Shown: positions 1 to 12,878 of the stretch, piece after piece
Layout: the number at the start of each line of letters is the position of its first letter
Position numbering within the stretch: the first letter of the stretch is position 1
Source of the DNA: Acidovorax radicis N35
GTDB lineage: Bacteria; Pseudomonadota; Gammaproteobacteria; Burkholderiales; Burkholderiaceae_C
Length of the DNA: 64,000 nucleotides
Reading direction: 5' to 3'
Assembly: GCF_000204195.1 (NCBI RefSeq)
Contig: NZ_AFBG01000022.1
Span: 62,001-126,000, forward strand
Made by a program: the position numbers and the translations under genes
The notes under the pieces: generated by a model
The model's input: only the letters and a program-made list of their open reading frames with translations
Told to the model about the DNA's origin: nothing
Database searches by the model: none

Positions 1-729
1 CTGCTTGCCGCGCTGCGCATCGTGGACCAGGGCGACATCGCAGCGGACCGCATGCTCGGCTCCTGGGCAGGCGCCATGGGGCACACGCAGTTCCTGCCCT
101 CGGTGTTTCTGGCCTACGCCGTGGATGCCGATGGCGACGGCCACCGCGACATCTGGGGCAGTGTCCCCGATGTGGCGGCATCCACAGCCCACTTTCTGGC
201 TCGGTCCGGCTGGCAAGCCCACGAAACCTGGGGCGCCGAAGTGCTGCTGCCGCCCTCGTTTGACCATGCCCGGGCAGACCCGGGCACGCGCCAAACCACG
301 GCGCAATGGGAAGCAGAAGGCGTGAAGGCCACCGACGGCCAAGCGCTGCCGACCCTGAGCGGGGCTTTCATCGTGAGCCCCGCAGGCGCACGCGGCCCGG
401 CCTTCTTGGTGGGAGCCAACTTCCGGGCCATCCTGCGCTACAACAATTCGGTCAACTACGCGCTGGCCGTGGCACTGCTGTCACGCCAGATCGGCGGCGG
501 CGGACCGGTGGTTGCCGCATGGCCCCGCGACCTCGCGCCCCTGTCGCGGCAGCAACTGCAGGAGCTGCAGGAGGCACTCAACCGCAAAGGGTTTGCGGCC
601 GGCACCCCGGATGGCGTGATGGGCCCCGCCACCCGCGCAGGGCTGCGGGGCTATCAGCGCAGCATGGGCGTTGTGGCGGACGGCTATCCCACCGTGGAAC
701 TGCTGGAGCGGCTTACGGCGCCCGAATAA
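1..729 (+). CDS. Lytic murein transglycosylase (MltB-like), 3' part
   Basis: The reading frame is open from base 1, so the N-terminus lies outside the window and 242 codons remain. The visible part carries the second half of an SLT_2/MltB-type catalytic domain: a GAMGHTQF segment close to the start, a DADGDG stretch, and a conserved NYALAV segment near residue 155. A C-terminal peptidoglycan-binding domain (PG_binding_1) follows, with the typical pattern of a short helix, GTPDGVMGPATRAGL and a C-terminal YQRS helix. Enzymes of this family cleave the glycan strands of murein in the periplasm and form 1,6-anhydro ends. The catalytic glutamate and any signal peptide must lie upstream and cannot be checked. 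The family call is firm; which paralogue it is remains open. Confidence 0.85.
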   Translation: MLAALRIVDQGDIAADRMLGSWAGAMGHTQFLPSVFLAYAVDADGDGHRDIWGSVPDVAASTAHFLARSGWQAHETWGAEVLLPPSFDHARADPGTRQTTAQWEAEGVKATDGQALPTLSGAFIVSPAGARGPAFLVGANFRAILRYNNSVNYALAVALLSRQIGGGGPVVAAWPRDLAPLSRQQLQELQEALNRKGFAAGTPDGVMGPATRAGLRGYQRSMGVVADGYPTVELLERLTAPE

Positions 730-759
730 ACAGCGCGACGGCCTCCCCAGCAGGCGGCC

Positions 760-1905
760 TTACGGCGTCACCAGCCCGTCCATGCGCACAACCTCAAAGT
801 CACGGCCCAACACCTGCCGCAGCTCGGATTTCAGGCGGTCGTTGTTCCAGCGCTCATCCGGCGCCCCGCTCAGGTACCAGTTGGAGCCGTTGTCGGCCAC
901 CATCATCCCGTGGGTCTTGAGGGCGGTGAGGATGGCGCGTGTCTCGGCAGAGAAACCTGCCGGGATCGCATAGCCCGCCTTCAGGCGCACGCGCATGCCC
1001 ATGGGAGGAAGGTTGAGGCTGGTATTGCTCGACGCCCAGTGGGTGGCGGGCGGCACGTAGGCGCGTCGGGTCTGGCTGACGGTGAAGCGCAGCGCGTGGC
1101 GGATGCCACCGGGGCCCAGCGAAGCCTCGTCATAGCGCACCAGGCCCGGGAAGATCGGCAGGCCCGCGGCGTCCGCGCTGGTCCATCGCGGCTGCGCGGT
1201 CGGGCGCACGTTGTTGTTGTCCAGGTGAAAAACGGCACCACCTGACGCACGCCAGCTGCCATCGGGCTGCGGGTAGCTGTTGCCGGTTTCATACAGGCGG
1301 TTGTTGTCGCGGTCGATCACGATCACGTGTCTGTCACCCGCGCTGGAAGGGCCGCCTTCGATAGGCGCGTTGGGCGGAATCGGGTACGGGCCTGCATCAC
1401 TCTCGTCGCCGTAGTCGGTGAACTGCACAGCCACACGTGGCTGGGTACCCGCCACCACCACATAGGGAATACCGATGGGCGCGCCTTCCCACAGGCCCGC
1501 GCCGAAGTCCGGAAACAAGCCCCGGGTGAGGCCGATGCTGGCGATGAGGTTATCGGAGTTGGGGTCCACCGCGCGCATGGTGACGTCCGCGTTCCAGGCA
1601 TTGTCGGCAGGGAACGGCAGTGCGCCATTCAGCGGTGCGCCCACGCCCAGGGTTGCGCCCCGCACATCACCATAGACATTGACCCCAGGGGCTGGTGCGG
1701 GTGCAGGCGCGGGTGCGCCTGGCGCTGGCGAAACGGGAGGCGCCGAAACCGGCGACGCGTCACCCTCTCCGCCTCCACCACAACCGGCCACCACCGCGCC
1801 CAAACTGGCGATGGCGATGCACCGGCTGATCGCGCCCAGACGCTGCGCGCGAAAGGCGGCACCCTGGACAATCGGGGCGGAGGGTGTCGGGGTGGGAATG
1901 GTCAT
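760..1905 (-). CDS. Predicted lipoprotein of unknown function
   Basis: 381 aa. The N-terminus has a hydrophobic segment ending in a lipobox-like VAGC (Cys near 42), followed by a glycine run and a Pro/Ala-rich linker (about 50-75). This is typical of a lipoprotein tethered through a flexible linker. The long stretch before the lipobox suggests the true start may be further in. The mature part (about 80-381) is a single globular region with motifs such as DNAWN, HVIVIDRDNN, DGSW and HALRFTV. I do not recognise a named domain, although the HVIVID/RLYE/GSW pattern recurs in secreted proteins of soil bacteria in my memory. There are no obvious partners: the upstream region contains only the clpA terminator, and the gene converges on the transglycosylase. 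It is probably monocistronic and located in the outer membrane or periplasm. Confidence 0.7.
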   Translation of the reverse strand: MTIPTPTPSAPIVQGAAFRAQRLGAISRCIAIASLGAVVAGCGGGGEGDASPVSAPPVSPAPGAPAPAPAPAPGVNVYGDVRGATLGVGAPLNGALPFPADNAWNADVTMRAVDPNSDNLIASIGLTRGLFPDFGAGLWEGAPIGIPYVVVAGTQPRVAVQFTDYGDESDAGPYPIPPNAPIEGGPSSAGDRHVIVIDRDNNRLYETGNSYPQPDGSWRASGGAVFHLDNNNVRPTAQPRWTSADAAGLPIFPGLVRYDEASLGPGGIRHALRFTVSQTRRAYVPPATHWASSNTSLNLPPMGMRVRLKAGYAIPAGFSAETRAILTALKTHGMMVADNGSNWYLSGAPDERWNNDRLKSELRQVLGRDFEVVRMDGLVTP

Positions 1906-2121
1906 GGGTTGTCTCCTGAATGAGCTCGCAGTATCCCGCCCCGACCCCCTCAGCCTGCTGCAGAACTGTACGAAAACGTTTCAAAGACCTTGGGACTGCG
2001 CACGGCGTCCGCACCCACCGATTCGCTGACGCGGCGGATCAATGCCTGTCCCTGCAGGTTTCGCAACCAAGCTGCAGATGCAGCATGACGGATGGCGAAA
2101 CCGGTGCGCGACGCAGGGGCG

Positions 2122-2153
2122 AAAAAAAGCCAGCCATCGCAATGATGGCTGGC
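2122..2153 (-). terminator. Rho-independent terminator of clpA
   Basis: On the minus strand a perfect 10-bp stem (GCCAGCCATC with GATGGCTGGC, five-base loop) is followed directly by seven T. It lies about 50 bases past the clpA stop. The rest of the space between the lipoprotein and clpA (1906-2205) shows nothing else that I can name. Confidence 0.9.
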
Positions 2154-2205
2154 TTCGGGAGGGGGCCGGTGCGTGTTGCCAAAGCGCCAGCGGCGCCAAT
2201 GCCCA

Positions 2206-4554
<2,349 letters not shown>

Positions 4555-4611
4555 GTGAACTCCTTTGTGCTTGCGTGGAAGGGATAACTGTAGATCGGGA
4601 TCAAAAACCTG

Positions 4612-4971
4612 TTATTCAACAGGCTCACTGACACATTGCAGTGGGTGGCCCGCCTTGAGGGCGGCGTCAAGCACTTGTTCCACCTTGGTGGCAGCCACGT
4701 CGCGGGAGTACACGCCGCAGACGCCTTTGCCATCGAGATGGATCTTCAACATGATCTGGGTGGCTTGTTCACGGTCCTTGCTGAAAAACTCCTGCAATAC
4801 GACGATGACAAACTCCATGGGGGTGTAGTCATCATTGAGCATGACCACCTGGTACATCTGGGGCGGCTGGGTCTTCTGGGTGCGTCTTTCGAGCACGACC
4901 GAACCGCCATCATCCCGCGCTGGCCGGGTCACGGGCGGCGCGGTGGGGGGTGAAGGTGGTTTTGTTGCCAT
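4612..4971 (-). CDS. clpS: ATP-dependent Clp protease adaptor ClpS
   Basis: 119 aa. ClpS binds N-degron substrates and hands them to ClpA. The first 30 residues are a Pro-rich flexible arm. The core runs from about 36 to 119 with the conserved [14 protein letters not shown] segment (substrate pocket and hydrophobic gate) and a [14 protein letters not shown] motif. The frame stays open further upstream, but the family alignment favours the ATG at 4971; another ATG three codons earlier (MIF) is possible. It stands directly before clpA, so both are probably made from one transcript. Confidence 0.95.
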   Translation of the reverse strand: MATKPPSPPTAPPVTRPARDDGGSVVLERRTQKTQPPQMYQVVMLNDDYTPMEFVIVVLQEFFSKDREQATQIMLKIHLDGKGVCGVYSRDVAATKVEQVLDAALKAGHPLQCVSEPVE

Positions 4972-5077
4972 GAAAATCATTCTAGCGACCCACGCGAGGG
5001 GCTGCCGCAAGAGAAGTTGGTTGTTGACCCTGTATTTTTCAAGCCAAGTTGCCCCGGATATTTTGGGAAGCGCTGCC

Positions 5078-8000
5078 TTACTCGTAAACCACCGCAGCCG
5101 ACCCCGACCCCACCTGCGCCGTCCAGGCAGCCAAAGCGGCGTCAGTAGGGAAAAAGCGTGCGTTTTCGCCCAATTGCAGTTCAGCGACGGCAGTTGCATC
5201 TTCGGCCTTGCAGCGCACGCCCATGCGCACGCGCAGGCCATGCATCAATTCGCCTTCGGCAACCTCCTCCCGCCGGGGAGGAAACTCCTGCACCAAACGC
5301 GGAACATCCGGCACCTTGTCCCCCACCATCACATGCAGGTATTTGCCAAACCGGCAGCGTGCCCCAGCCAAGTCCCACACCTGCTGCACTTTCACGCGCA
5401 GGCCACCGCTGAAGTGGTCAAGTTGCAGGCGTCCCATCATCACCACGAACTCATCTTCCTTGAGCTGATTTCGGTACGTGTTGAGCAAGGCCTCATCGGC
5501 AGACGCCTCAATGACGGCAGACTTGTCATCCAGTTTGAACAGGCCCAGTTTGCCCCGCTGTCCATTGATGACCCGGAAATCACTGATGATTCCGGCCAGA
5601 ACCTGGGGTTCGCGGCTGTCCAGCAACTCGTCGATCTGGGTGCGCACAAAGCGGCGCACCTCGGTGGCCACTTCATCGAACAAATGGCCCGACAGATAGA
5701 ACCCGACCGCCGTTTTCTCCAGGGTGAGTCGTTCCTTGATCCCCCAGGGAACCGCGTCCACCAGTTCAGGCTCCTGCGTGCTGGAACCATGGGCATCGTC
5801 ACCCATCATGTCGAACAACCCACCCTGGTTCACGTTGGCCAGCGTGGCGGCCGCAAAGTCAAAAGCCCGGTCGATGGACGCCACCATCGCTGCCCGGTTC
5901 ATGTTGATCGAATCAAAAGCACCCGCCTTGATCAGCGCCTCCACCGTGCGTTTGTTCATGCGCGCCTTGTCCACACGCAGACAGAACTCGAACAAACTCT
6001 TGAAGGGCCCGGTAGTGGTGCCATGCGGCCCCTCACCGCGTCCTTCGCGCGCAGCCACCATGGCCTCGATGGCCTGCTGGCCGGTGCCTTTGACGGCGCC
6101 CAGGCCATAGCGGATGATTTTGTCGGTCACGGGCTCGAACCGGTAGAAACCTCGGTTGACGTCCGGAGGCTCGAACGAGAGCCCCATTTTCTGCGCGTCT
6201 TCAAACAGCACCTTGAGCTTGTCGGTGTCGTCCATTTCGACCGTCATGTTGGCGCAGAAGAACTCTGCGGTGAAGTGCACCTTGAGCCAACCCGTGTGAT
6301 AAGCCAACAGGGAGTAAGCAGCCGCGTGTGACTTGTTAAAGCCGTAGCCTGCGAACTTCTCCATCAAATCGAACACTTCGTCAGCCTTCTCCTGGCTGAT
6401 GTTCTTTTCGGCCGCACCCTTTCGGAAGATCTCCCGGTGCTCGGCCATCTCCTCGGCCTTCTTCTTGCCCATGGCGCGGCGCAACATGTCGGCACCACCC
6501 AGGCTGTACCCCCCAAGCACCTGGGCGGTCTGCATCACCTGCTCCTGGTACACCATGATCCCGTAGGTCTCGGCGAGCACGGGCTCCACCAGCGGATGGG
6601 GATACTCCACCACTTCCTTGCCGTGTTTGCGGTTCACGAAACTCGGGATCAGGTCCATGGGACCCGGACGGTACAGCGCGTTCAGCGCAATCAAGTCTTC
6701 CAGCCGGCTCGGCTTCGCCTCCTTGAGCATGCCCTGCATGCCGCGGCTTTCAAACTGGAACACGGCCTCGGTCTTGCCATCGGAAAACAGCCGGTAGGTG
6801 GGACCATCGTCCAGCGGAATGGTCTCGAAGGCAAAGTTCTCCTGGCCCTTGTGGCGCTTGATGATGAACTCACGCGCGATTTCCAGAATGGTGAGGGTGG
6901 CCAAGCCCAAGAAGTCGAACTTCACGAGGCCAATGGCTTCCACGTCGTCCTTGTCGTACTGGCTCACGGCCGATTCGCTGCCAGGCTGCTGGTAGAGCGG
7001 GCAGAAATCCGTGAGCTTGCCAGGTGCAATCAACACCCCGCCCGCGTGCATGCCGATGTTGCGGGTCATGCCTTCGAGCTTCTGCGCCATCTCAATGATG
7101 GTCTTGACGTCCTCTTCCTTCTGCACGCGCTCGTAGAGCATGGGCTCCAACTCCAGCGCATAGTTGTTCTTGTCGCCGTCCTTTTTCACCTCGGGCGGGT
7201 ATGCCAGGGTGTAGGACATGCCGGGCTTGCCCGGCACAAGCTTGGAGATGCCATCGCAGAACATGTAACTCATGTCCATCACCCGGCCCACATCGCGGAT
7301 GGCCGCCTTGGCAGCCATGGTCCCGAAGGTGGCAATCTGGCTTACGGCGTTCTTGCCGTACTTATCCTTCACATAGTCGATCACCCGGTCGCGGTTGGAC
7401 TGGCAAAAATCGATGTCGAAGTCGGGCATGGACACCCGTTCAGGGTTCAAAAACCGCTCGAACAGCAGGTTGTACTGCAGGGGGTCCAGGTCGGTGATCT
7501 TGAGGGCATACGCCACCAGAGAACCCGCGCCCGACCCCCGGCCAGGCCCCACGGGGCAGCCATTGTTCTTGGCCCACTGGATGAAGTCCCCCACGATGAG
7601 GAAGTAGCCCGGAAAACCCATCTTGAGAATGGTTCCGATCTCGAACTCCAGGCGTTCCACATAACGCGGGCGCTGCTGGTCCCGCTCAGCCTCTTTGGGG
7701 AACAGCAGCTTCAGCCGCTCCTCCAGACCGTCGAACGATGCCACGCGGAAATACTCGTCGATCGGCATGCCATTGGGCGTGGGAAAGTCTGGCAATTGCG
7801 GCTTGCCCAGCACCAGGGTGAGGTTGCAGCGCTGGGCAATTTCCACGGTGTTCGCGATGGCAGAGGGCACATCGGCAAACAGGGCCTCCATCTCGGCCGT
7901 CGATTTGAAATACTGATCCCGGGTGAACTTGCGAACCCGGCGCGGGTTCGCTAGGATCTCGCCCTCGGCGATGCAGATGCGGGCCTCATGGGCTTCATAG

Positions 8001-8611
8001 TCGTCCGCCGTGGCAAATTGCACCGGATGGGTCGCCACCACCGGCAAACTCAGGCGCGCTGCCAACTGGGCTGCGGCTACCACATGGCTTTCATCGTCCA
8101 CGCGGCCCGCCCGCTGCAACTCGATGTAAAACCGGTGAGGAAACAACCCCGCTAGGCGCAGGGCAACCTGGGCGGCCCCCGACTCATCACCCTTCAGGAG
8201 TGCTTGCCCCACAGGCCCTGCCTGCGCCCCGGCCAGGGCAATCAGCCCCTCGGATAACTCTTCCAGCCAGGCCCAGGTGCACAGCGCCAGATTTTTGACG
8301 ACATTGCGCGTCCACGCTCGCGCCAGCAGTTCGGACAGATTGAGGTAGCCCTGCCGGTTCTGCACCAAGACTATCAAGCGCGAGGGCGCTACACCCGCCT
8401 CGCCTTCCAGAAAAATCTCGGCCCCGAGAATAGGCTTGACGCCCTTGCCCCGCGCCTCCTTGTAAAACTTGATCGCGCCAAAAAGATTGTTGAGATCGGT
8501 GATGGCCAGGGCAGGCTGGCCGTCTTTGGCAGCCGCCTTGGCCACCTCATCGATTCGATTGGTACCGTCGACGACGGAAAACTCGGTGTGCAGGCGCAAG
8601 TGAACAAACAT
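5078..8611 (-). CDS. dnaE: DNA polymerase III subunit alpha (DnaE)
   Basis: 1177 aa, standard for DnaE1, the replicative polymerase of the holoenzyme. The ATG at 8611 gives the canonical N-terminus of the PHP domain ([12 protein letters not shown]). The open frame upstream of it has no family similarity. Visible marks are the PHP domain (about 1-270), a [10 protein letters not shown] motif, the palm with catalytic aspartates in PDFDIDFC (near residue 400), the fingers/beta-binding region, an HhH segment, and a C-terminal OB fold followed by the tau-binding tail. It stands alone between divergent bamD and clpS. There are no signs of disruption. Confidence 0.97.
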   Translation of the reverse strand: MFVHLRLHTEFSVVDGTNRIDEVAKAAAKDGQPALAITDLNNLFGAIKFYKEARGKGVKPILGAEIFLEGEAGVAPSRLIVLVQNRQGYLNLSELLARAWTRNVVKNLALCTWAWLEELSEGLIALAGAQAGPVGQALLKGDESGAAQVALRLAGLFPHRFYIELQRAGRVDDESHVVAAAQLAARLSLPVVATHPVQFATADDYEAHEARICIAEGEILANPRRVRKFTRDQYFKSTAEMEALFADVPSAIANTVEIAQRCNLTLVLGKPQLPDFPTPNGMPIDEYFRVASFDGLEERLKLLFPKEAERDQQRPRYVERLEFEIGTILKMGFPGYFLIVGDFIQWAKNNGCPVGPGRGSGAGSLVAYALKITDLDPLQYNLLFERFLNPERVSMPDFDIDFCQSNRDRVIDYVKDKYGKNAVSQIATFGTMAAKAAIRDVGRVMDMSYMFCDGISKLVPGKPGMSYTLAYPPEVKKDGDKNNYALELEPMLYERVQKEEDVKTIIEMAQKLEGMTRNIGMHAGGVLIAPGKLTDFCPLYQQPGSESAVSQYDKDDVEAIGLVKFDFLGLATLTILEIAREFIIKRHKGQENFAFETIPLDDGPTYRLFSDGKTEAVFQFESRGMQGMLKEAKPSRLEDLIALNALYRPGPMDLIPSFVNRKHGKEVVEYPHPLVEPVLAETYGIMVYQEQVMQTAQVLGGYSLGGADMLRRAMGKKKAEEMAEHREIFRKGAAEKNISQEKADEVFDLMEKFAGYGFNKSHAAAYSLLAYHTGWLKVHFTAEFFCANMTVEMDDTDKLKVLFEDAQKMGLSFEPPDVNRGFYRFEPVTDKIIRYGLGAVKGTGQQAIEAMVAAREGRGEGPHGTTTGPFKSLFEFCLRVDKARMNKRTVEALIKAGAFDSINMNRAAMVASIDRAFDFAAATLANVNQGGLFDMMGDDAHGSSTQEPELVDAVPWGIKERLTLEKTAVGFYLSGHLFDEVATEVRRFVRTQIDELLDSREPQVLAGIISDFRVINGQRGKLGLFKLDDKSAVIEASADEALLNTYRNQLKEDEFVVMMGRLQLDHFSGGLRVKVQQVWDLAGARCRFGKYLHVMVGDKVPDVPRLVQEFPPRREEVAEGELMHGLRVRMGVRCKAEDATAVAELQLGENARFFPTDAALAAWTAQVGSGSAAVVYE

Positions 8612-8671
8612 GGGGCCATTGTAGAAAGCCCGGCACCTCTCCCCGGGCGAAAGCTCGCCGCGCAACGCCTC

Positions 8672-8697
8672 TTGACAGGTGCCGCCCCCGGTACAAT
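8672..8697 (+). promoter_or_regulatory. Possible promoter for bamD
   Basis: A perfect TTGACA (8672-8677) and TACAAT (8692-8697) are separated by only 14 bases, shorter than the usual 16-18 for sigma-70. The TACAAT may therefore be a true -10 with a different, weaker -35. It lies about 100 bases before the bamD start in the dnaE/bamD divergent gap. Confidence 0.4.
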
Positions 8698-8799
8698 GCT
8701 TTTTCGTGCCCCGGATACCAAGGGCGGTCGGTCCGCTGGACCAGCCCAGACATAGATATCCTGCACCCCTGTTTCCTCTTTTGCTGAAAGCTGCCTGCG

Positions 8800-9597
8800 A
8801 TGCTGCGTGCCCCACTGCCCCTCGTTTCTGCCCTGCTGCTTGCCGGTCTGCTGGCAGGTTGCTCCAGCACGACCGAAGACAAAACGGCCAGCTGGAGCCC
8901 CAACCGCATCCATTCGGAGGCGCAGGACGAAATGAACAGCGGAGCCTACGACAAGGCCGTTCCCTTGCTCGAAAAGCTCGAAGGACGTGCCGCAGGCACT
9001 CCACTGGCCCAGCAGGCCCAGATCGACAAGGCCTACGCGCACTACAAGGCTGGTGAGAAAGCCCAGGCCATCGCGACGCTGGACCGCTTCATGAAGTTGC
9101 ATCCTGCAAGCCCCGCTCTTGACTATGCGCTGTACCTCAAGGGCCTGGTGAATTTCAACGACAACCTCGGACTCTTCTCGTTCATCTCTCGCCAGGATCT
9201 TTCCGAGCGCGACCAGAAAGCGGCCAAGGACTCCTTCGAAGCTTTCAGCGAGTTGGCCACCCGCTTCCCGGAATCCCGCTACGCGCAGGACGCACGCCAG
9301 CGCATGACCTACATCGTGAACTCGCTGGCGCAGTATGAAGTGCATGTGGCGCGCTACTACTTCCGGCGCGGTGCCTACGTGGCGGCCATCAGCCGCGCGC
9401 AGCTGGCCTTGGCGGACTACCAGGGCGTGCCAGCCCTGGAAGAAGCGCTGTACATCCTCATCCAGTCCTACGACGCGCTGGGCATGACACAGCTGCGTGA
9501 CGATGCGCGCCGCGTGATGGACACCTCTTACCCCCAAAGCGCCTATCTGCGCGGCGGCCTCAAGGAAAAGGCTGAACCGTGGTGGAAGGTCTGGTAA
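8800..9597 (+). CDS. bamD: Outer membrane assembly lipoprotein BamD (ComL/YfiO family)
   Basis: 265 aa lipoprotein of the BAM complex, which inserts beta-barrel proteins into the outer membrane; BamD is the essential lipoprotein that binds BamA. The N-terminus is a short signal sequence ending in LLAGC (Cys 21). The rest is five TPR-like helical pairs, with conserved YIVNSLAQYEVHVARYYFRRGAY (about 168-190) and a closing LIQSYDALG helix. Family length is typical (240-280). The end overlaps the convergent helicase gene by 38 bases. Divergent from dnaE. Confidence 0.95.
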   Translation: MLRAPLPLVSALLLAGLLAGCSSTTEDKTASWSPNRIHSEAQDEMNSGAYDKAVPLLEKLEGRAAGTPLAQQAQIDKAYAHYKAGEKAQAIATLDRFMKLHPASPALDYALYLKGLVNFNDNLGLFSFISRQDLSERDQKAAKDSFEAFSELATRFPESRYAQDARQRMTYIVNSLAQYEVHVARYYFRRGAYVAAISRAQLALADYQGVPALEEALYILIQSYDALGMTQLRDDARRVMDTSYPQSAYLRGGLKEKAEPWWKVW

Positions 9598-11608
9598 GCA
9601 CCTGAAGGGCGGCGTCAAACTCTGGCTCCGACTCCAGGCGCCGCATCGGAGGCAAGGCCGCCAGCAGGCGCTTGCCATAGCCCATGGTGACCAGGCGGGT
9701 GTCACCCACCACCAGAATGCCTTGGTCGGACTCACGCCGTATCAACCGCCCCGCCCCCTGCTTGAGCGCGACGGCCGCCTCGGGCAGCGCGTACGACTTG
9801 AACGCTTTTCCACCAGATTTTTCAATGCGCTGCGTGCGTGCCTCCACCAAGGGATCGCCCGGAGGAGGAAAAGGAAGCTTGTCGATCACGACGAGTTGCA
9901 ACGCATCGCCCGGCACGTCAAAACCCTCCCAGAACGTGGCAGACGCCACCAGCACGCAGCCTCGCTGCCCATGATCGCTGCCTTCGCGAAAGCGCTCCAT
10001 CAGCCGGCGCTTGGGCCATTCGCCCTGCACCAGCACTTCCAGCGCCCCTGACGCGACAAACTGACTTGTCAGCGCGTCGCCAATCGTGCGCAGGGCCTTG
10101 AGTGTCGTCGTCAGAACCAGTGTGCGGCCGCCCAGCTGCGCTGCAGCATGTGCCACCCATTGCGCAAGCACCGCGCTGTGCGAAGGGTCGGCCGGAGGCG
10201 GCAGGTGGCGTGGCACATACAGGGCCGCCTGGGACGCATAGTCGAACGGACTCGCGACCCGCAGGACCTGTGCGTCCTGCAAACCCGCCCGCTCCGTGAA
10301 CCAGCTCAAGTGTTCGTCATCGCCCAAGGTGGCCGAGGTAAAAATCCAGGCCCTGCCGGGCCCTGCGGCAGGCTCCCCGGGCCATCCATCTTCTCCCACC
10401 GGTTCTGCGGGTGCAGCCAGCAGGCGCGTGCGCATGGCCTCGGCAATGTCGAGGGGGGATTCCGTCAAGCGCAATTGCGCCCCCACATCGACCCAGCGCA
10501 CCGTATCCGGGTTGCCAGGACCAGAAAAATGGGCCAAGCGCGCCAGCAGCTCTGTCCCCCGCTCGTACAAGCGCACGAAGTCGGGCGCTATTTCGCTGAC
10601 GGTGTCGAGTGCCTCCTGAGCCTGGGCGCAGGCTAGCGCCATGCGGCGGATGGCCACGAGCCATTCATCCTGCCTGACCCCCTCGGGTGTTTCATCGGTC
10701 CAGCGCAGCTTTGCACCGCCCCGCATATCTCCCGCCGCCAGGCGCAAATCCCTGGCAGACAGATCTACCTGGCTGGCAAGCCCTGACCAATCGGCAAGGC
10801 CCCGCGCAAGCTGGAGCCCGGCCGCCAGCAGATCCCGGCCGAAATCCATCAACTGGCCCGTGGACAGCGTCAGCCCCAGAAACTGCACGCCCGTCTCGTT
10901 AATCTGGTGCGCCTCGTCAAATACCACCACACGCACCGTCGGCAAAAGCTCGGCCATACCCGACTCGCGCACGGCTACATCGGCAAAAAAGAGGTGGTGA
11001 TTGATGACCACGATGTCCGCAGCCAACGCCTCGCGCCGCGCCAGATGCACATGGCATTCGCGAAAGCGGGGGCACTGCGAGCCCAGGCAGTTCTCGCGGG
11101 TGGAAGTGACCAGCGGTATCACGGGCGACCGTTCGTCCAGCCCCGTCAGTTCCGCCAGATCGCCCGAGCGCGTGGCGTGCGACCAACCCTCCACCTTGGC
11201 CAGCACACGCGCCACGCCAGGCTCACGGGCGGATACGTCCTGGCGCGCCAGCTCCATCCGGTACAGGCACAGATAACTCGCCCTGCCCTTGAGAAGCGCC
11301 ATGCGCACCGGCAGGCCCAGGGTCTGCGCCAGGCGCGGAAGATCGCGCGCAAACAGCTGGTCCTGCAGCGCCTTGGTGGCAGTGGACAGCAGCACCCGCT
11401 CGCCACTCAGAAGTGCGGGCACGAGATAGGAGAAAGTCTTGCCCACCCCCGTACCCGCCTCCACCACCAGCGCGCCACCCATTTCAATGGTGTGCGCCAC
11501 GGCCATGGCCATTTCCGTCTGCCCTTCCCGGGGCTGGAAGTGCACATCCGCCCGCGCCAACACACCGCCGGGGGCAAACACCTCCTGCACCATCTCCATC
11601 AGAGCCAT
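9560..11608 (-). CDS. DinG/YoaA-family ATP-dependent DNA helicase
   Basis: 682 aa superfamily 2 helicase of the XPD/DinG group (5'-3' unwinding, DNA repair and structured-DNA processing). Walker A EAGTGVGKT lies at 50-58, the DEAH box in VVVFDEAHQINETG, and motif VI in QGAGRLIRRESD. Four cysteines between the Walker A and B boxes (YLC, then NCLGSQC and FREC) fit the 4Fe-4S cluster ligands of this family. The start codon shares a base with the stop of the upstream YdcH-like gene (TGATG), which suggests coupled translation. The 3' end overlaps bamD by 38 bases on the opposite strand. DinG versus YoaA cannot be settled by eye. Confidence 0.92.
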   Translation of the reverse strand: MALMEMVQEVFAPGGVLARADVHFQPREGQTEMAMAVAHTIEMGGALVVEAGTGVGKTFSYLVPALLSGERVLLSTATKALQDQLFARDLPRLAQTLGLPVRMALLKGRASYLCLYRMELARQDVSAREPGVARVLAKVEGWSHATRSGDLAELTGLDERSPVIPLVTSTRENCLGSQCPRFRECHVHLARREALAADIVVINHHLFFADVAVRESGMAELLPTVRVVVFDEAHQINETGVQFLGLTLSTGQLMDFGRDLLAAGLQLARGLADWSGLASQVDLSARDLRLAAGDMRGGAKLRWTDETPEGVRQDEWLVAIRRMALACAQAQEALDTVSEIAPDFVRLYERGTELLARLAHFSGPGNPDTVRWVDVGAQLRLTESPLDIAEAMRTRLLAAPAEPVGEDGWPGEPAAGPGRAWIFTSATLGDDEHLSWFTERAGLQDAQVLRVASPFDYASQAALYVPRHLPPPADPSHSAVLAQWVAHAAAQLGGRTLVLTTTLKALRTIGDALTSQFVASGALEVLVQGEWPKRRLMERFREGSDHGQRGCVLVASATFWEGFDVPGDALQLVVIDKLPFPPPGDPLVEARTQRIEKSGGKAFKSYALPEAAVALKQGAGRLIRRESDQGILVVGDTRLVTMGYGKRLLAALPPMRRLESEPEFDAALQVLTRPSTTVQPFP

Positions 11609-11811
11609 CAGGCGGGCTCTTGGGGCTGGAGATCCCGTTCCAAGCGATCCAGGGCATCGCGCAGAGCGAGGCGGCGCTTTTTCAGGCGGCGCAGCGTGAA
11701 TTCGTCCGGCGCCCCCTCAGGTGCACACAGGTCGATCAACGCATCCAGATCAGCATGCTCGATGCGCAGCTCAATGAGTTGTCGCTGGGGGGAATGGAGG
11801 CTAGGGTTCAA
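11608..11811 (-). CDS. Small DUF465/YdcH-like protein
   Basis: 67 aa from a TTG at 11811. This start is chosen because the family core (RQLIELRIEHADLDALID, then LRRLKKRRLALRDALDRLE) begins just after it and because the frame further upstream runs into the divergent PP2C gene. The protein is a highly charged helical hairpin, as in YdcH-type proteins, whose role is unknown. Its stop overlaps the helicase start (TGATG), so the two are probably co-translated. No clear Shine-Dalgarno precedes the TTG; the start is uncertain. Confidence 0.7.
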   Translation of the reverse strand: MNPSLHSPQRQLIELRIEHADLDALIDLCAPEGAPDEFTLRRLKKRRLALRDALDRLERDLQPQEPA

Positions 11812-11916
11812 GGCGGGGGCCGTGGGATGGCAAAAATGCCACAGGCGGGCGGATAATACGCGTTTGGCACCCTTTCCGCGACGGCCGTTTGCGTACGCGC
11901 CCCCACAATCACCAGC

Positions 11917-12723
11917 ATGACCAAAGCGTTTCGCCTCATCGCGTCCACCGGCATCCACAAGGGTGACCGGGAGTACCAGCAAGATCAGGTGGCCTTGATC
12001 TCCCACGAGCGGCACAACGGCTGCGTGCTGGGTGTCATTGCCGATGGCATGGGGGGCCGAAGTGGCGGGCGCAAGGCGTCTGACCAGGTCATGATGACCG
12101 CCCGCCAACTCTTCGAGCGCTATTCGCCAGACACCGACGACCCCGTGGCGATGCTCAAGAGCATGGTGGAAGAAGCTCACATCGTGATCCGGCTCACAGC
12201 CATCTCTGCCGAGCAGGAACCACACAGCACCATCGCGGCCTTCCTCATCAACCCCCGGGGCGACTGCCACTGGGTGCATGCTGGCGACTCGCGCCTGTAT
12301 CACTTCCAAGGCGCGCGCATGGTGTTCCGCACCAGCGACCACTCCTATGTCCAGGCCCTGGTCGACCGCGGAGAGCTGACGGAAGCCGAGGCCAACAACC
12401 ATCCACACTCGAACATACTGGTCGGCTGTCTGGGCACCGAAAGCGACCCGCCCATCACCACCCATGTGATCCCGCAGCTACAGCCCGGCGATGTGCTCAT
12501 GGCCTGCAGTGATGGGGTATGGCACTACTTTTCCCCCACCGAACTCGGCTCCGTGGTGGACTCTCTCTCGCCACGGGAAGCCACGGAATTCCTGATCGAA
12601 AAAGCCCGTTCCCGCGCGCGAGGCGGTGGCGACAACCTTTCGCTGGTCATCGTGAAGATGGAGGCCCTGGCGGAAGAAAAAAAGGTCGTCCGCCTGGTGC
12701 CCGCTGACGCAGGCCGCCCTTGA
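11917..12723 (+). CDS. PP2C-family Ser/Thr protein phosphatase
   Basis: 268 aa, a single PP2C domain without membrane segments. Metal-binding and catalytic motifs are all visible: REYQQDQ (Asp 23), DGMGG (43-47), HAGDSRLYH, CSDGVWHY and GGGDNLS near the C-terminus. Such Mn/Mg-dependent phosphatases counter Hanks-type kinases; no kinase gene lies in the window. It resembles stand-alone Stp1-type enzymes linked to type VI secretion or to cell-wall regulation, but nothing nearby confirms either. Divergent from the YdcH/helicase pair. Confidence 0.9.
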   Translation: MTKAFRLIASTGIHKGDREYQQDQVALISHERHNGCVLGVIADGMGGRSGGRKASDQVMMTARQLFERYSPDTDDPVAMLKSMVEEAHIVIRLTAISAEQEPHSTIAAFLINPRGDCHWVHAGDSRLYHFQGARMVFRTSDHSYVQALVDRGELTEAEANNHPHSNILVGCLGTESDPPITTHVIPQLQPGDVLMACSDGVWHYFSPTELGSVVDSLSPREATEFLIEKARSRARGGGDNLSLVIVKMEALAEEKKVVRLVPADAGRP

Positions 12724-12878
12724 AATAGTTTTCATTCGTACGTGTTGGCCGGGCAAGCAAAAGGCTTGCACCCCCACCGAACAGCGCGGCGCAGGCGCCA
12801 TTCCTTCCGGGCCGTTGCTTCTTCAGGCGTCTCTCCGACTCGACGCACCGTGCCAAGCGCCCTGAGACACACGCCCTG

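Noticed and set aside
12745..12775. Small GCAAGC/GCTTGC hairpin after the PP2C gene as terminator
   Set aside because: Short stem without T-tract on either strand.
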